From Parabacteroides massiliensis (GTDB lineage Bacteria; Bacteroidota; Bacteroidia; Bacteroidales; Tannerellaceae), in contig NZ_LT700191.1 of the NCBI RefSeq assembly GCF_900155425.1, forward strand, positions 297,918 to 361,917: a DNA stretch of 64,000 bases, given 5' to 3'. A program made the position numbers and the translations under genes. Within the stretch, counting starts at the first letter, position 1, and each line of letters starts with the position of its first letter. Under the pieces are notes generated by a model. It saw only the letters and a list, made by a program, of their open reading frames with translations. It made no database searches and was not told the origin of the DNA. Below are positions 29,526-38,202 of the stretch, one piece after another.

Positions 29526-29565
29526 CAATGTAGGGGGTGCCCCTCATGTTTTTTAACCTACATTG
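29526..29565. other. Inverted repeat CAATGTAGG / CCTACATTG
   Basis: Nine-bp perfect stem with a 22-nt interior containing GGGGTGCCCC, about 150 bp upstream of the DUF3078 gene. It could be a terminator or a regulatory structure. Apart from it, 29291-29715 shows no gene. Confidence 0.45.
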
Positions 29566-29715
29566 ATATGATAGACTAAAATATTACCAAAACAGAAGTA
29601 AAAAACAGAACAATCGATCTTGATGCCATTACAATTACATATAAAATTAGTCTATCTCAGAACTTTTCACTAATTTCGCACCAATATTTTAAATGAATGT
29701 AAAAAAGATACGACG

Positions 29716-31263
29716 ATGGTAAAGAGATCTGTTTTAGCGTTATTTATTGTATTGTTATTCAGTAATAATCGGGTAGAAGCACAAGACGTTAACATAATCA
29801 GCGGAAACCAGTTGAACCAATCTGACCTGGTTGCGGTTCCCGATACGCTTCCCACATTAGACTTGGAAGAAACGGAACTGGATAAAATTCCTGATCTCAG
29901 GACACAGTTTGAAAGACTCAATAACAGCTACTCATCTCCTGCTACACCGAGTGAAAATTTGATCCGCTTTTTAAAGAAAGACGAGATAGAGTTATCGCCG
30001 GAAGCACAATACTGGGTGGATTGGGTACGCGACCCGTCTACTATCATCAGCCCGTGGGCGACCTTGCGGGATACGGCAATCATCAATCCGCTGTTCACCC
30101 CGATCCTGTTCAAGGGAGGGCTTATCCCGGAAGACCTGCAATTGTATGATAAGGACTTCGCGGCGAAACAGCGCCCCAACTTCCCGTTATTCAAACCGGA
30201 CACGACGCTATTCCAAGACGAAACTCTAAAGAACAAGTTAGAAAATACGGCTTATAATTATGTACGCGTGAATTATCCGGAATATTTCCGCTACTCAGAG
30301 CGCGACCTGCCGACAGATGTCGTCAAAACGCATGTCATCAAGAAAGTGACATACGAACCGGAACTGATCAAAATAGAAAAAGACCCGAACGCATTCAACG
30401 ACGTGGACGCTCCGGTCAAGTTCATCCCGGAACGTCGTTATTGGGTTTCCCATTTCGAAAGCGCCATCCAGTTCGCTCAAAATTATATTTCCCCGAACTG
30501 GCATAAGGGAGGTGTGAGCGCATTGAACCTGACCAACCGCCAATACTTCGTTTACAATTACAATAAAGACAAAGTTCAGTTCACAAACGAACTGGAATGG
30601 AAAACGAATGTCTATACGGCTCCAAAAGACACGTTGCGCGATTATAAGATCGGTGACGACGTGTTGCGTCTTCACAGCAACATCGGTTACAAAGCATTCA
30701 ACAGGTGGTTCTATACTTTCGATGCAACTTTCCAAACGCAGTTGTTCAGCAATTATGCCGAAAACACGGACAACAAGCTGGCAAGTTTCTTATCACCGTT
30801 CAGTGTCAACCTCGGTATCGGTATGAAATATGACCTGAATAAAACATTCCCGAACAGACGGCATAAAAAAGTGACCCTATCAGCAAACATGGCACCGCTT
30901 TCGTACACATTCATGTACAGCACGAATGAGAACATCGATTTGGGACGTCACGGTTTCAAAAAGGATGAAGCAACGGGCAAATACAACCGCCAGCTCAGCC
31001 AGTTCGGTTCCACGATCAATGCAACCATGACATTCCAATTCAACCGGAACGTAAGTTGGTATTCACGTTTTTACTATTTTACCAGTTACGACCGCATGTT
31101 GGGTGAATTTGAAAATCGTCTGACAATGGCCATCAGCCGCTTCTTCTCTACGACCATATCTTTGAACCTCCGGTATGATGATGCCGTGGCAAAGAAAGAA
31201 GATTTCAACAGTTATCTTCAGGTCAACGAGCTGTTAAGCTTCGGGTTTAATTACAAATGGTAA
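29716..31263 (+). CDS. DUF3078-family outer-membrane protein
   Basis: 515-residue exported protein of unknown function. The signal peptide is MVKRSVLALFIVLLF with cleavage after about VEA-Q. The N-terminal 150 residues are polar. The C-terminal part is beta-barrel-like, with the DUF3078 hallmark YISPNWHKGGVSALN and GIGMKYDLNKTFPNRRHKKV, and the last residues FGFNYKW end in an aromatic as in outer-membrane barrels. It is monocistronic by spacing. The next gene, rseC, has its own -7 element. Role not established; the family name is recalled. Confidence 0.85.
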   Translation: MVKRSVLALFIVLLFSNNRVEAQDVNIISGNQLNQSDLVAVPDTLPTLDLEETELDKIPDLRTQFERLNNSYSSPATPSENLIRFLKKDEIELSPEAQYWVDWVRDPSTIISPWATLRDTAIINPLFTPILFKGGLIPEDLQLYDKDFAAKQRPNFPLFKPDTTLFQDETLKNKLENTAYNYVRVNYPEYFRYSERDLPTDVVKTHVIKKVTYEPELIKIEKDPNAFNDVDAPVKFIPERRYWVSHFESAIQFAQNYISPNWHKGGVSALNLTNRQYFVYNYNKDKVQFTNELEWKTNVYTAPKDTLRDYKIGDDVLRLHSNIGYKAFNRWFYTFDATFQTQLFSNYAENTDNKLASFLSPFSVNLGIGMKYDLNKTFPNRRHKKVTLSANMAPLSYTFMYSTNENIDLGRHGFKKDEATGKYNRQLSQFGSTINATMTFQFNRNVSWYSRFYYFTSYDRMLGEFENRLTMAISRFFSTTISLNLRYDDAVAKKEDFNSYLQVNELLSFGFNYKW

Positions 31264-31325
31264 GACAAAGTCTATTATTTCCATAATAAACTTTGTTAAT
31301 CGTGACATAATTTCCAAATTATACG

Positions 31326-31333
31326 TACTTTTG
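31326..31333 (+). promoter_or_regulatory. -7 element of the rseC-rnf operon
   Basis: TACTTTTG matches TAnnTTTG exactly, 30 bp before the rseC ATG at 31364. A TTTG exists at 31292 but 30 bp away, too far for the usual spacing. Confidence 0.45.
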
Positions 31334-31363
31334 CCTCGGTTTTGCAATGTCGAGATTACAAAT

Positions 31364-31780
31364 ATGAGCGAAAGTATCAATCACAATGGTGTTATAGAGA
31401 AGATCGACGGCGGTACGGTCTATGTCAGGATCATTCAACAATCGGCTTGCTCCGGGTGCCATGCGAAAAGCATGTGTACGGCATCCGAAAGCAAGGCAAA
31501 GGTTATCGAGGTTCCGGACAACTCTGGTAAGTTCCATGTAAATGAAGAAGTCCAGTTATGCGGGCGAAGTTCACTGGGCCTGCAGGCAGTGCTTCTTGCA
31601 TTTATATTTCCGCTTATAATAGTTTTTGCGACTATTGTAACAGGTACAAGTATGCAATGGGAAGAAACCACATGCGGGTTAACCGGATTACTGCTATTAG
31701 TTCCTTATTATTGCATATTATACTTTTTACGCGACAAACTAAAAAAGCGATTCATTTTTACTTTGAAAAAACTTAATTGA
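31364..31780 (+). CDS. rseC: RseC/SoxR-reducing-system family membrane protein
   Basis: 138 residues from ATG at 31364. The start is chosen because the conserved GVIEKIDGGTVYVRI follows at once and the upstream frame overlaps the promoter. It has the four-cysteine pattern ACSGCHAKSMC in residues about 28-38 and two transmembrane helices (about 72-92 and 101-120). It is related to RseC, which works with the Rnf/Rsx complex to keep SoxR reduced in E. coli. The gene directly precedes rnfB, 10 bp apart, the usual Bacteroidales arrangement. The role here is likely Rnf assembly or redox coupling. Confidence 0.9.
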   Translation: MSESINHNGVIEKIDGGTVYVRIIQQSACSGCHAKSMCTASESKAKVIEVPDNSGKFHVNEEVQLCGRSSLGLQAVLLAFIFPLIIVFATIVTGTSMQWEETTCGLTGLLLLVPYYCILYFLRDKLKKRFIFTLKKLN

Positions 31781-31790
31781 CAAACATATC

Positions 31791-32843
31791 ATGATTTTAA
31801 TTGCCGTTATTTCATTAGGAGCGATTGGAGCCATCGGCGCAGTTTTTCTATACGCCGCCTCCAAGAAGTTTGAAGTATACGAAGATCCTCGTATCGCACA
31901 AGTACAGGAGGTATTGCCTGGAGCCAATTGCGGAGGTTGTGGATATCCCGGATGCGGTGGTTTTGCTACGGCTTGCGTGAAGGCTGACACTTTGGACGGC
32001 CTTCTATGTCCCGTAGGCGGAGCGCCGGTAATGGGAAAAGTTGCCGCCATCCTCGGAAAAGAAGCTGCCAGCGCAGAACCGATGGTAGCCGTTGTTCGTT
32101 GCAACGGAACTTGTGCCGCCCGTCCGCGTACAAACCAATACGACGGTGTGAAGAGTTGTGCAATTGCCTCGACCCTGTATGGAGGAGAAACCGGCTGTTC
32201 GTTCGGTTGCTTAGGCTATGGCGACTGTGTGGCAGCATGTAACTTCGACGCTATCCACATCAACCTTGAAACAGGACTTCCGAATGTGGACGAGGACAAA
32301 TGTACTTCATGCGGTGCTTGCGTAAAAGCTTGCCCGAAAAACATCATCGAGCTGCGTAAGAAAGGGCCTAAATCTCGCCGCGTCTTCGTCAGCTGTGTGA
32401 ACAAAGACAAAGGCGGAGTGGCCAAGAAAGCTTGTGCCAACGCTTGTATCGGTTGTGGCAAATGTGCAAAGGAATGCGCGTTCGAAGCAATCACAGTGGA
32501 AAACAACGTGGCTTATATCGATTACACCAAATGCCGCTTATGCCGCAAGTGCGTAGCCGCATGTCCGACCGGTGCCATCCACGAATTGAATTTCCCGCCA
32601 CGCAAAGAGGCTGCTCCGGCTGTGAACGCTGACAAAGTAAAACCGGCAACAGCTCCGAAACCGGCTGCCCCAAAGGCAGATGCGCCGAAGACGGAAGTTC
32701 CGAAGGCAGAAGCAAAACCGGAAGCGCCAAAGGCTGAAGCCCCGAAAGAAGAGGCTTCCAAGGCAGAAGTTCCAGTAACAAACGCTACGCCAAAAGCAGA
32801 AACTCCAAAAGTTGAAACAAAAGAAGAAACAAATCAAAAATAA
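31791..32843 (+). CDS. rnfB: Rnf electron transport complex subunit B
   Basis: Iron-sulfur subunit of the ferredoxin:NAD+ oxidoreductase Rnf, which couples electron flow to ion pumping. It has 350 residues: an N-terminal membrane helix, the 4Fe-4S domain GANCGGCGYPGCGGFA, then ferredoxin-like clusters CTSCGACVKACPKN, CIGCGKCAKEC and CRLCRKCVAACPTG. A tail of about 75 residues after about residue 275 is made almost only of Ala, Pro, Lys and Glu, which is absent from E. coli RnfB. First of six rnf genes in order B-C-D-G-E-A. Confidence 0.97.
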   Translation: MILIAVISLGAIGAIGAVFLYAASKKFEVYEDPRIAQVQEVLPGANCGGCGYPGCGGFATACVKADTLDGLLCPVGGAPVMGKVAAILGKEAASAEPMVAVVRCNGTCAARPRTNQYDGVKSCAIASTLYGGETGCSFGCLGYGDCVAACNFDAIHINLETGLPNVDEDKCTSCGACVKACPKNIIELRKKGPKSRRVFVSCVNKDKGGVAKKACANACIGCGKCAKECAFEAITVENNVAYIDYTKCRLCRKCVAACPTGAIHELNFPPRKEAAPAVNADKVKPATAPKPAAPKADAPKTEVPKAEAKPEAPKAEAPKEEASKAEVPVTNATPKAETPKVETKEETNQK

Positions 32844-32854
32844 AATCTAATAGT

Positions 32855-34186
32855 ATGCTAAGGACATTTCGAATCGGAGGTATACATCCGCCCGAAAATA
32901 AATTGTCTGCCGGTAAAAAAATTACCGCGTTAGCTGCTCCTAAGCAGGTAATCATACCGCTTAGCCAGCACATCGGGGCTCCGGCCCAGGCAGTGGTCAA
33001 GAAGGGTGATCTGGTTAAAGTAGGAACACTTGTCGCCAAGGCAGGAGGTTTCGTTTCCGCCAACATCCACTCGTCGGTATCCGGTAAAGTAAACAAAATA
33101 GATAACGCACTCGACTCAAGCGGCTACAAGCGTCCCGCCATCTACATCGATGTGGAAGGAGACGAATGGGAAGAAACGATCGACCGCAGCGATGCATTGG
33201 TAAAAGAATGCACGTTGTCATCCAAAGAGATCGTCGACAAGATTGCAGCAGCCGGTATCGTCGGTTTGGGTGGGGCTACCTTCCCGACACAGGTGAAACT
33301 GATGCCGCCTCCCGGAAGCAAGGCTGAGATCATCATCATCAATGCAGTCGAATGTGAACCTTATCTGACCTCCGACCATTCTCTGATGATGGAAAAAGGC
33401 GAACAGATATTGGTTGGCGTCACATTGCTGATGAAAGCCGTGAATGTAAGCAAAGCCGTTATCGGCATCGAAAACAATAAACCCGACGCAATCGCCCACT
33501 TGACGAAACTGGCGGTAGCCTATCCTGGAATCGAGATCATGCCGCTGAAAGTGCAATATCCGCAAGGGGGTGAAAAGCAGCTGATCGACGCCGTGATCCG
33601 TCGCCAGGTAAAGAGCGGCGCCCTGCCTATCTCGACCGGAGCCGTCGTACAGAATGTTGGAACCGCCTACGCCGTCTACGAGGCCGTCCAGAAGAACAAA
33701 CCGTTGTTCGAACGTGTCGTGACCGTAACAGGAAAGGCCGTTGCCAACCCGTCGAACTTCCTGGTCCGCATGGGTACGCCTATCAACACACTGATCGAGG
33801 CAGCCGGTGGCATTCCCGAAAACACGGGTAAGATTATCGGTGGCGGCCCGATGATGGGTAAAGCGTTGGTAAGTGCCGAAGTTCCGGTAACCAAGGGTAG
33901 TTCCGGCGTGTTGCTCCTGACAAAAGAAGAATCTGTCCGCAAGCCGATGCAGGACTGTATCCGTTGCGCCAAGTGCGTGAACGTCTGCCCGATGGGGTTG
34001 AATCCGGCCTTCCTGATGAAATTCACGATCTATAAGGATTGGGAAAAGGCCGAAGCCAACTACATCCAGGACTGTATCGAATGCGGTTCATGCAGTTATA
34101 CTTGCCCTGCCCACCGTCCGCTGTTAGACCAGATCCGATTGGGTAAAGGTAAAGTTATGGGTATTATTCGTGCAAGAAAGTCATAA
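32855..34186 (+). CDS. rnfC: Rnf electron transport complex subunit C
   Basis: 443-residue peripheral subunit that binds NADH/FMN and carries two 4Fe-4S clusters. It has the N-terminal barrel-sandwich domain, the NuoF-like nucleotide region (VGLGGATFPTQVKL, NAVECEPYLTSDH), a SLBB-like part and the ferredoxin motifs CIRCAKCVNVCPMG and CIECGSCSYTCP near the C-terminus. Length and order are canonical. It lies 11 bp after rnfB and 12 bp before rnfD. Confidence 0.97.
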   Translation: MLRTFRIGGIHPPENKLSAGKKITALAAPKQVIIPLSQHIGAPAQAVVKKGDLVKVGTLVAKAGGFVSANIHSSVSGKVNKIDNALDSSGYKRPAIYIDVEGDEWEETIDRSDALVKECTLSSKEIVDKIAAAGIVGLGGATFPTQVKLMPPPGSKAEIIIINAVECEPYLTSDHSLMMEKGEQILVGVTLLMKAVNVSKAVIGIENNKPDAIAHLTKLAVAYPGIEIMPLKVQYPQGGEKQLIDAVIRRQVKSGALPISTGAVVQNVGTAYAVYEAVQKNKPLFERVVTVTGKAVANPSNFLVRMGTPINTLIEAAGGIPENTGKIIGGGPMMGKALVSAEVPVTKGSSGVLLLTKEESVRKPMQDCIRCAKCVNVCPMGLNPAFLMKFTIYKDWEKAEANYIQDCIECGSCSYTCPAHRPLLDQIRLGKGKVMGIIRARKS

Positions 34187-34198
34187 AACAAGAGCAAT

Positions 34199-35158
34199 AT
34201 GGAAAACAAATTATACGTGTCTCCCTCGCCCCACATTCATGGCGGCGACAGCATAAGCAAAAATATGTACGGTGTACTGATTGCCCTTGTTCCGGCTTTC
34301 TTGGTATCACTCTACTTTTTCGGACTGGGTGCACTGGTCGTAACCGTAGCTTCGGTTTTCTTCTGCGTCCTGTTCGAATATCTGATTCAGAAGTTCCTGA
34401 TGAAAAAGGAACCGACCATCTGCGACGGTTCGGCCATCCTGACCGGTGTCTTGCTGGCGTTCAACCTACCGTCAAACCTGCCGATCTGGATCATCGCCAT
34501 CGGTGCGCTGGCTGCCATCGGTATCGGTAAGATGTCGTTCGGAGGCCTGGGTAACAATATCTTCAACCCGGCACTGACAGGACGTATCTTCCTGCTGATC
34601 TCTTTCCCGGCACAAATGACCACCTGGCCCGTTGCCGGACAGTTGACATCTTATACCGATGCGACGACAGGTGCAACCGTTCTTTCACTGATGAACGAAG
34701 GGGCACTCGACAAGATGCCGACACTCAGCGATATGCTGGTCGGTAACATGGGCGGAAGCCTTGGTGAAGTCAGTGCATTGGCACTGTTGTTAGGTATGTT
34801 CTATATGTTATGGAAGAAGATCATCACCTGGCACGTTCCGGTATCCATCTTCGTTACGGTATTTGTCTTTACAGGTATCATGCATCTGGTGAATCCGGTT
34901 CAATATGCAAGCCCGTTCGTCCATCTGTTGTCCGGAGGCCTGATGTTGGGAGCTATCTTCATGGCGACCGACTATGTGACTTCACCGATGAGCAAGAGCG
35001 GAATGATTGTCTACGGTGTCGGCATTGGTATCCTGACAACGGTGATCCGTCTGTTCGGTTCTTATCCCGAAGGTATGTCATTTGCCATCTTCATCATGAA
35101 TGGAGTTACTCCGCTAATCAACAGTTATATGAAACCTAAACATTTCGGAGGAAAATAA
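34199..35158 (+). CDS. rnfD: Rnf electron transport complex subunit D
   Basis: 319-residue integral membrane subunit with about nine helices that carries covalent FMN and helps form the ion path. The flavin attachment motif D-x-x-T-G-A-T is at residues 154-160 (DATTGAT), so Thr160 is the likely linked residue. Other hallmarks are GLGNNIFNPALTGR and ATDYVTSPMSKSG. It is 2 bp before rnfG, so expression is tightly coupled. Confidence 0.97.
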   Translation: MENKLYVSPSPHIHGGDSISKNMYGVLIALVPAFLVSLYFFGLGALVVTVASVFFCVLFEYLIQKFLMKKEPTICDGSAILTGVLLAFNLPSNLPIWIIAIGALAAIGIGKMSFGGLGNNIFNPALTGRIFLLISFPAQMTTWPVAGQLTSYTDATTGATVLSLMNEGALDKMPTLSDMLVGNMGGSLGEVSALALLLGMFYMLWKKIITWHVPVSIFVTVFVFTGIMHLVNPVQYASPFVHLLSGGLMLGAIFMATDYVTSPMSKSGMIVYGVGIGILTTVIRLFGSYPEGMSFAIFIMNGVTPLINSYMKPKHFGGK

Positions 35159-35160
35159 GC

Positions 35161-35805
35161 ATGGCAAAACTAAAATCAACATTACCCAATATGTTCCTTT
35201 CACTCACGATCATCTGTGTAGTGGCAGGAGCGATATTAGCCGGTGTGAACATGTACACCACCGGCCCGATTGCCGCCACCAAAGCTGCGGCGCTGGAAGC
35301 AGCGATCAAAGCAGTCACGCCGGCATTCGACAACAAACCGACAGAAGATGCTTATATGGCTGTTACGGCAGACGGCGATTCGCTGAAAATCTATCCGGCG
35401 ATGAAAGACGGCAAACTCGTAGGAGCGGCTGTCGAAAGCAATACACAGAAAGGTTTCAGCGGCGAGATCAAAGTGATCGTCGGTTTCGATACCGAAGGCA
35501 AACTGTTGAACTACTCCGTACTGCAACATTCCGAAACTCCGGGTCTGGGAGCCAAGATGCAGGAATGGTTCCGCGCAGACAAGAACCACCAAAGCGTATT
35601 GGGACGCAAGCTGGCTGACGGCGAACTGAAAGTATCCAAAGATGGCGGTGATGTAGACGCTATCACTGCTGCGACAATCTCCAGCCGTGCATTCCTGAAT
35701 GCCGTGAACCGCGCCTACAGTGCTTTTTCCGGTGCCGACGGATTGACCGGGGCAACCACATCATCCGATAACACAACTAAAGAAGGAGGAAACGAGAATG
35801 AGTAA
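35161..35805 (+). CDS. rnfG: Rnf electron transport complex subunit G (FMN-binding)
   Basis: 214-residue subunit with one N-terminal membrane helix (TMFLSLTIICVVAGAIL region) and a periplasmic FMN-binding domain. The expected flavinylation site is DAITAAT at residues 166-172 (Thr172). A second matching motif, DGLTGAT, occurs at 193-199 in the C-terminal tail. HSETPGLGAKMQEWF is the family signature. Its 3' end overlaps the rnfE start by 8 bp. Confidence 0.95.
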   Translation: MAKLKSTLPNMFLSLTIICVVAGAILAGVNMYTTGPIAATKAAALEAAIKAVTPAFDNKPTEDAYMAVTADGDSLKIYPAMKDGKLVGAAVESNTQKGFSGEIKVIVGFDTEGKLLNYSVLQHSETPGLGAKMQEWFRADKNHQSVLGRKLADGELKVSKDGGDVDAITAATISSRAFLNAVNRAYSAFSGADGLTGATTSSDNTTKEGGNENE

Positions 35806-36382
35806 TCTGAAAATATTGATGAACGGTATCATCACAGAGAACCCTACATTCGTATTGCTGTTAGGTATGTGTCCGACACTGGGTACGACTTCTTCGGCAC
35901 TGAATGGTATGAGTATGGGATTGGCGACCATGTTCGTGTTGATCTGTTCCAACATGGCTATATCCGCATTGAAGAATGTAATCCCCGATATGGTCCGTAT
36001 CCCCGGATACATTGTCGTAATCGCCACATTCGTAACGGTTGTACAGATGTGCATGGAAGCATTTGTCCCTGCCTTATACGCAAGTTTGGGATTGTTCATT
36101 CCGTTGATCGTCGTAAACTGTATCGTTTTGGGACGTGCTGAAGCTTTCGCCGCTAAAAACGGGGTTGTAGCCTCGGCTTTCGACGGGATCGGTATCGGAC
36201 TCGGCTTTACGATCGCCTTGACACTGTTAGGAGCTATCCGCGAACTGTTGGGAACCGGCAAACTGTTCAACCTGACGATCATGCCGGAACAATTCGGCTC
36301 GCTGATTTTCGTCTTGGCTCCGGGTGCTTTCATCGCACTGGGATTCCTTATAGCTATTGTTAATAAACTGCGTAAAGCTTAA
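35798..36382 (+). CDS. rnfE: Rnf electron transport complex subunit E
   Basis: 194-residue integral membrane subunit with about six helices, a paralogue of RnfA, probably sharing a buried iron-sulfur cluster with it. Hallmarks are NPTFVLLLGMCPTLGTTSS and VVNCIVLGRAEAFAAKN. It overlaps the end of rnfG by 8 bp and is followed by rnfA after 13 bp. Confidence 0.96.
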   Translation: MSNLKILMNGIITENPTFVLLLGMCPTLGTTSSALNGMSMGLATMFVLICSNMAISALKNVIPDMVRIPGYIVVIATFVTVVQMCMEAFVPALYASLGLFIPLIVVNCIVLGRAEAFAAKNGVVASAFDGIGIGLGFTIALTLLGAIRELLGTGKLFNLTIMPEQFGSLIFVLAPGAFIALGFLIAIVNKLRKA

Positions 36383-36395
36383 AACAAGGTAAGAT

Positions 36396-36968
36396 ATGGA
36401 ATATATATTAATATTTATCGCCGCTGTATTTGTCAACAACGTTGTGTTGTCCCAATTCTTAGGTATATGTCCGTTCCTCGGCGTATCCAAGAAAGTGGAT
36501 ACAGCAATCGGTATGGGAGCAGCCGTTGCATTTGTGCTTACCATTGCGACACTTGTGACTTTCCTCGTGCAAAAATACGTATTGGATGTGTTCGGTCTGG
36601 GCTTTATGCAGACCATCAGCTTCATCTTGATTATCGCCGCTCTGGTTCAGATGGTGGAAATCATCCTGAAGAAAGTGTCTCCTGCCCTCTATCAGGCATT
36701 GGGAGTATTTCTTCCGCTGATCACGACTAACTGCTGTGTGTTGGGTGTCGCCATCCAAGTAATCCAGAAACAGTATAATTTGTTAGAATCTATAGTATAT
36801 GCATTCTCCATTGCTATTGGATTTGCGTTAGCTTTGATTATCTTTGCAGGTGTCAGAGAACAATTAGCAATGACAAATGTTCCCGATGGCATGAAAGGAA
36901 CCCCGATCGCCCTTATCACAGCTGGTCTGCTGGCAATGGCGTTTATGGGATTCTCGGGGATCGTTTAA
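36396..36968 (+). CDS. rnfA: Rnf electron transport complex subunit A
   Basis: 190-residue membrane subunit of Rnf with six helices. Hallmarks are NNVVLSQFLGICPFLGVSKK and LITTNCCVLGVAIQ with conserved cysteines. Last gene of the operon. No clear terminator follows; instead there is an ATTTATG-type repeat region before galE. Confidence 0.96.
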   Translation: MEYILIFIAAVFVNNVVLSQFLGICPFLGVSKKVDTAIGMGAAVAFVLTIATLVTFLVQKYVLDVFGLGFMQTISFILIIAALVQMVEIILKKVSPALYQALGVFLPLITTNCCVLGVAIQVIQKQYNLLESIVYAFSIAIGFALALIIFAGVREQLAMTNVPDGMKGTPIALITAGLLAMAFMGFSGIV

Positions 36969-36973
36969 GATTT

Positions 36974-37073
36974 AAGATTTATGATTTATGATTTATGGCG
37001 ACAAGCGATATTTGTTATTATAAATTATAAATCATAAATCATAAATCCTTTCATAAATCATAAATCATAAATT
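36974..37073 (+). repeat. ATTTATGATTTATG inverted repeat element between rnfA and galE
   Basis: Direct copies of GATTTATGATTTATGATTTATG on the left arm face inverted copies (CATAAATCATAAATC) on the right arm, with a short unique middle (GCGACAAGCGATATTTG). The same class is found at 13424-13447, 15445-15460 and 40194-40608. Confidence 0.75.
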
Positions 37074-37083
37074 TTCTCTCCTC

Positions 37084-38124
37084 ATGAAACAGAAGATTTT
37101 AGTAGCAGGTGGAACTGGTTACATCGGATCACACACCACGGTAGAACTGCAAAACGCAGGTTACGAAGTAGTCATCATCGACGACCTGTCTAACTCCAAT
37201 ATAGAAGTATTGGACGGTATCGAACGCATCACAGGCATCCGTCCTGAATTTATCAAGTTAGACTTGAAAGATAAGGAAGGAACGCGCGAAGCACTGAAAG
37301 CTCATCCGGGCATCAAAGGAATCATCTTGTTTGCCGCCAGCAAAGCTGTGGGCGAATCCGTACAGCAACCTTTGAAGTACTATCGTAACAACATTGTGAC
37401 ACTGGTGAACCTGCTGGAACTGATGCCGGAATTCAATATCGAAGGTATTGTTTTCTCATCTTCTTGCACCGTTTACGGACAGCCTGATCCTGAAAATCTG
37501 CCTGTAACCGAGAATGCCCCGATCAAACCGGCTACTTCTCCGTATGGAAATACAAAGCAGATCAACGAAGAGATCATCCGCGATACGATCCACGCCGGCG
37601 CTCCATTCAAGAGCATCATCCTGCGTTATTTCAACCCGATCGGAGCACACCCGACAGCTGAGATCGGCGAATTGCCAAACGGTGTTCCTCAGAACCTGAT
37701 CCCGTATCTGACACAAACGGCTATAGGTATCCGCAAAGAGTTGAGCGTATTCGGTGACGACTACGACACGCCTGACGGTTCCTGCATCCGCGATTACATC
37801 AATGTCGTAGACCTGGCTAAGGCTCACGTGATCGCTATGGACCGCATGTTGGGTGGCAAATCCTTGGATAACGTCGAAATCTTCAACCTCGGAACCGGTA
37901 ACGGTGTTTCCGTATTGGAACTGATCAATACATTCGAAGCTGCAACAGGCGTTAAAGTCCCGCACAAGATCGTAGGTCGCCGCGAAGGTGATATCGAAAA
38001 GGTTTGGGCCAATCCCGAACGCGCCAATAATGTATTGGGTTGGAAAGCAACTGAAACGTTGGCCGATACTCTGGCTTCTGCCTGGAAATGGCAAAAAAGA
38101 CTGCGCGAACGCGGTATCATGTAA
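37084..38124 (+). CDS. galE: UDP-glucose 4-epimerase
   Basis: Interconverts UDP-glucose and UDP-galactose (Leloir pathway and glycan precursors). It has 346 residues, the normal size. The NAD-binding motif is GGTGYIGSHT at residues 8-17, catalytic Ser/Tyr/Lys appear in FSSSCTVYG and SPYGNTKQ, and the end LGWKATETL is typical. It stands alone between a repeat element and a bidirectional terminator. No other sugar-nucleotide gene is adjacent. Confidence 0.96.
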   Translation: MKQKILVAGGTGYIGSHTTVELQNAGYEVVIIDDLSNSNIEVLDGIERITGIRPEFIKLDLKDKEGTREALKAHPGIKGIILFAASKAVGESVQQPLKYYRNNIVTLVNLLELMPEFNIEGIVFSSSCTVYGQPDPENLPVTENAPIKPATSPYGNTKQINEEIIRDTIHAGAPFKSIILRYFNPIGAHPTAEIGELPNGVPQNLIPYLTQTAIGIRKELSVFGDDYDTPDGSCIRDYINVVDLAKAHVIAMDRMLGGKSLDNVEIFNLGTGNGVSVLELINTFEAATGVKVPHKIVGRREGDIEKVWANPERANNVLGWKATETLADTLASAWKWQKRLRERGIM

Positions 38125-38145
38125 TCGAATTTATCTTCATAAACC

Positions 38146-38181
38146 AAAAAAGGGAAACATCAGCTGATGTTTCCCTTTTTT
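38146..38181. terminator. Bidirectional terminator between galE and the HAD gene
   Basis: Perfect stem AAAAAAGGGAAACATCAG with its complement, T6 on one side and A6 on the other, serving the two converging genes. Confidence 0.92.
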
Positions 38182-38202
38182 GATTTATAAAGGTCCGAAA
38201 TT

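Noticed and set aside
32490-32840. Minus-strand frames rich in Phe, Ala and Ser opposite the rnfB tail
   Set aside because: They are the antisense of the Ala/Pro/Lys/Glu repeat and extend only because that composition lacks stops.
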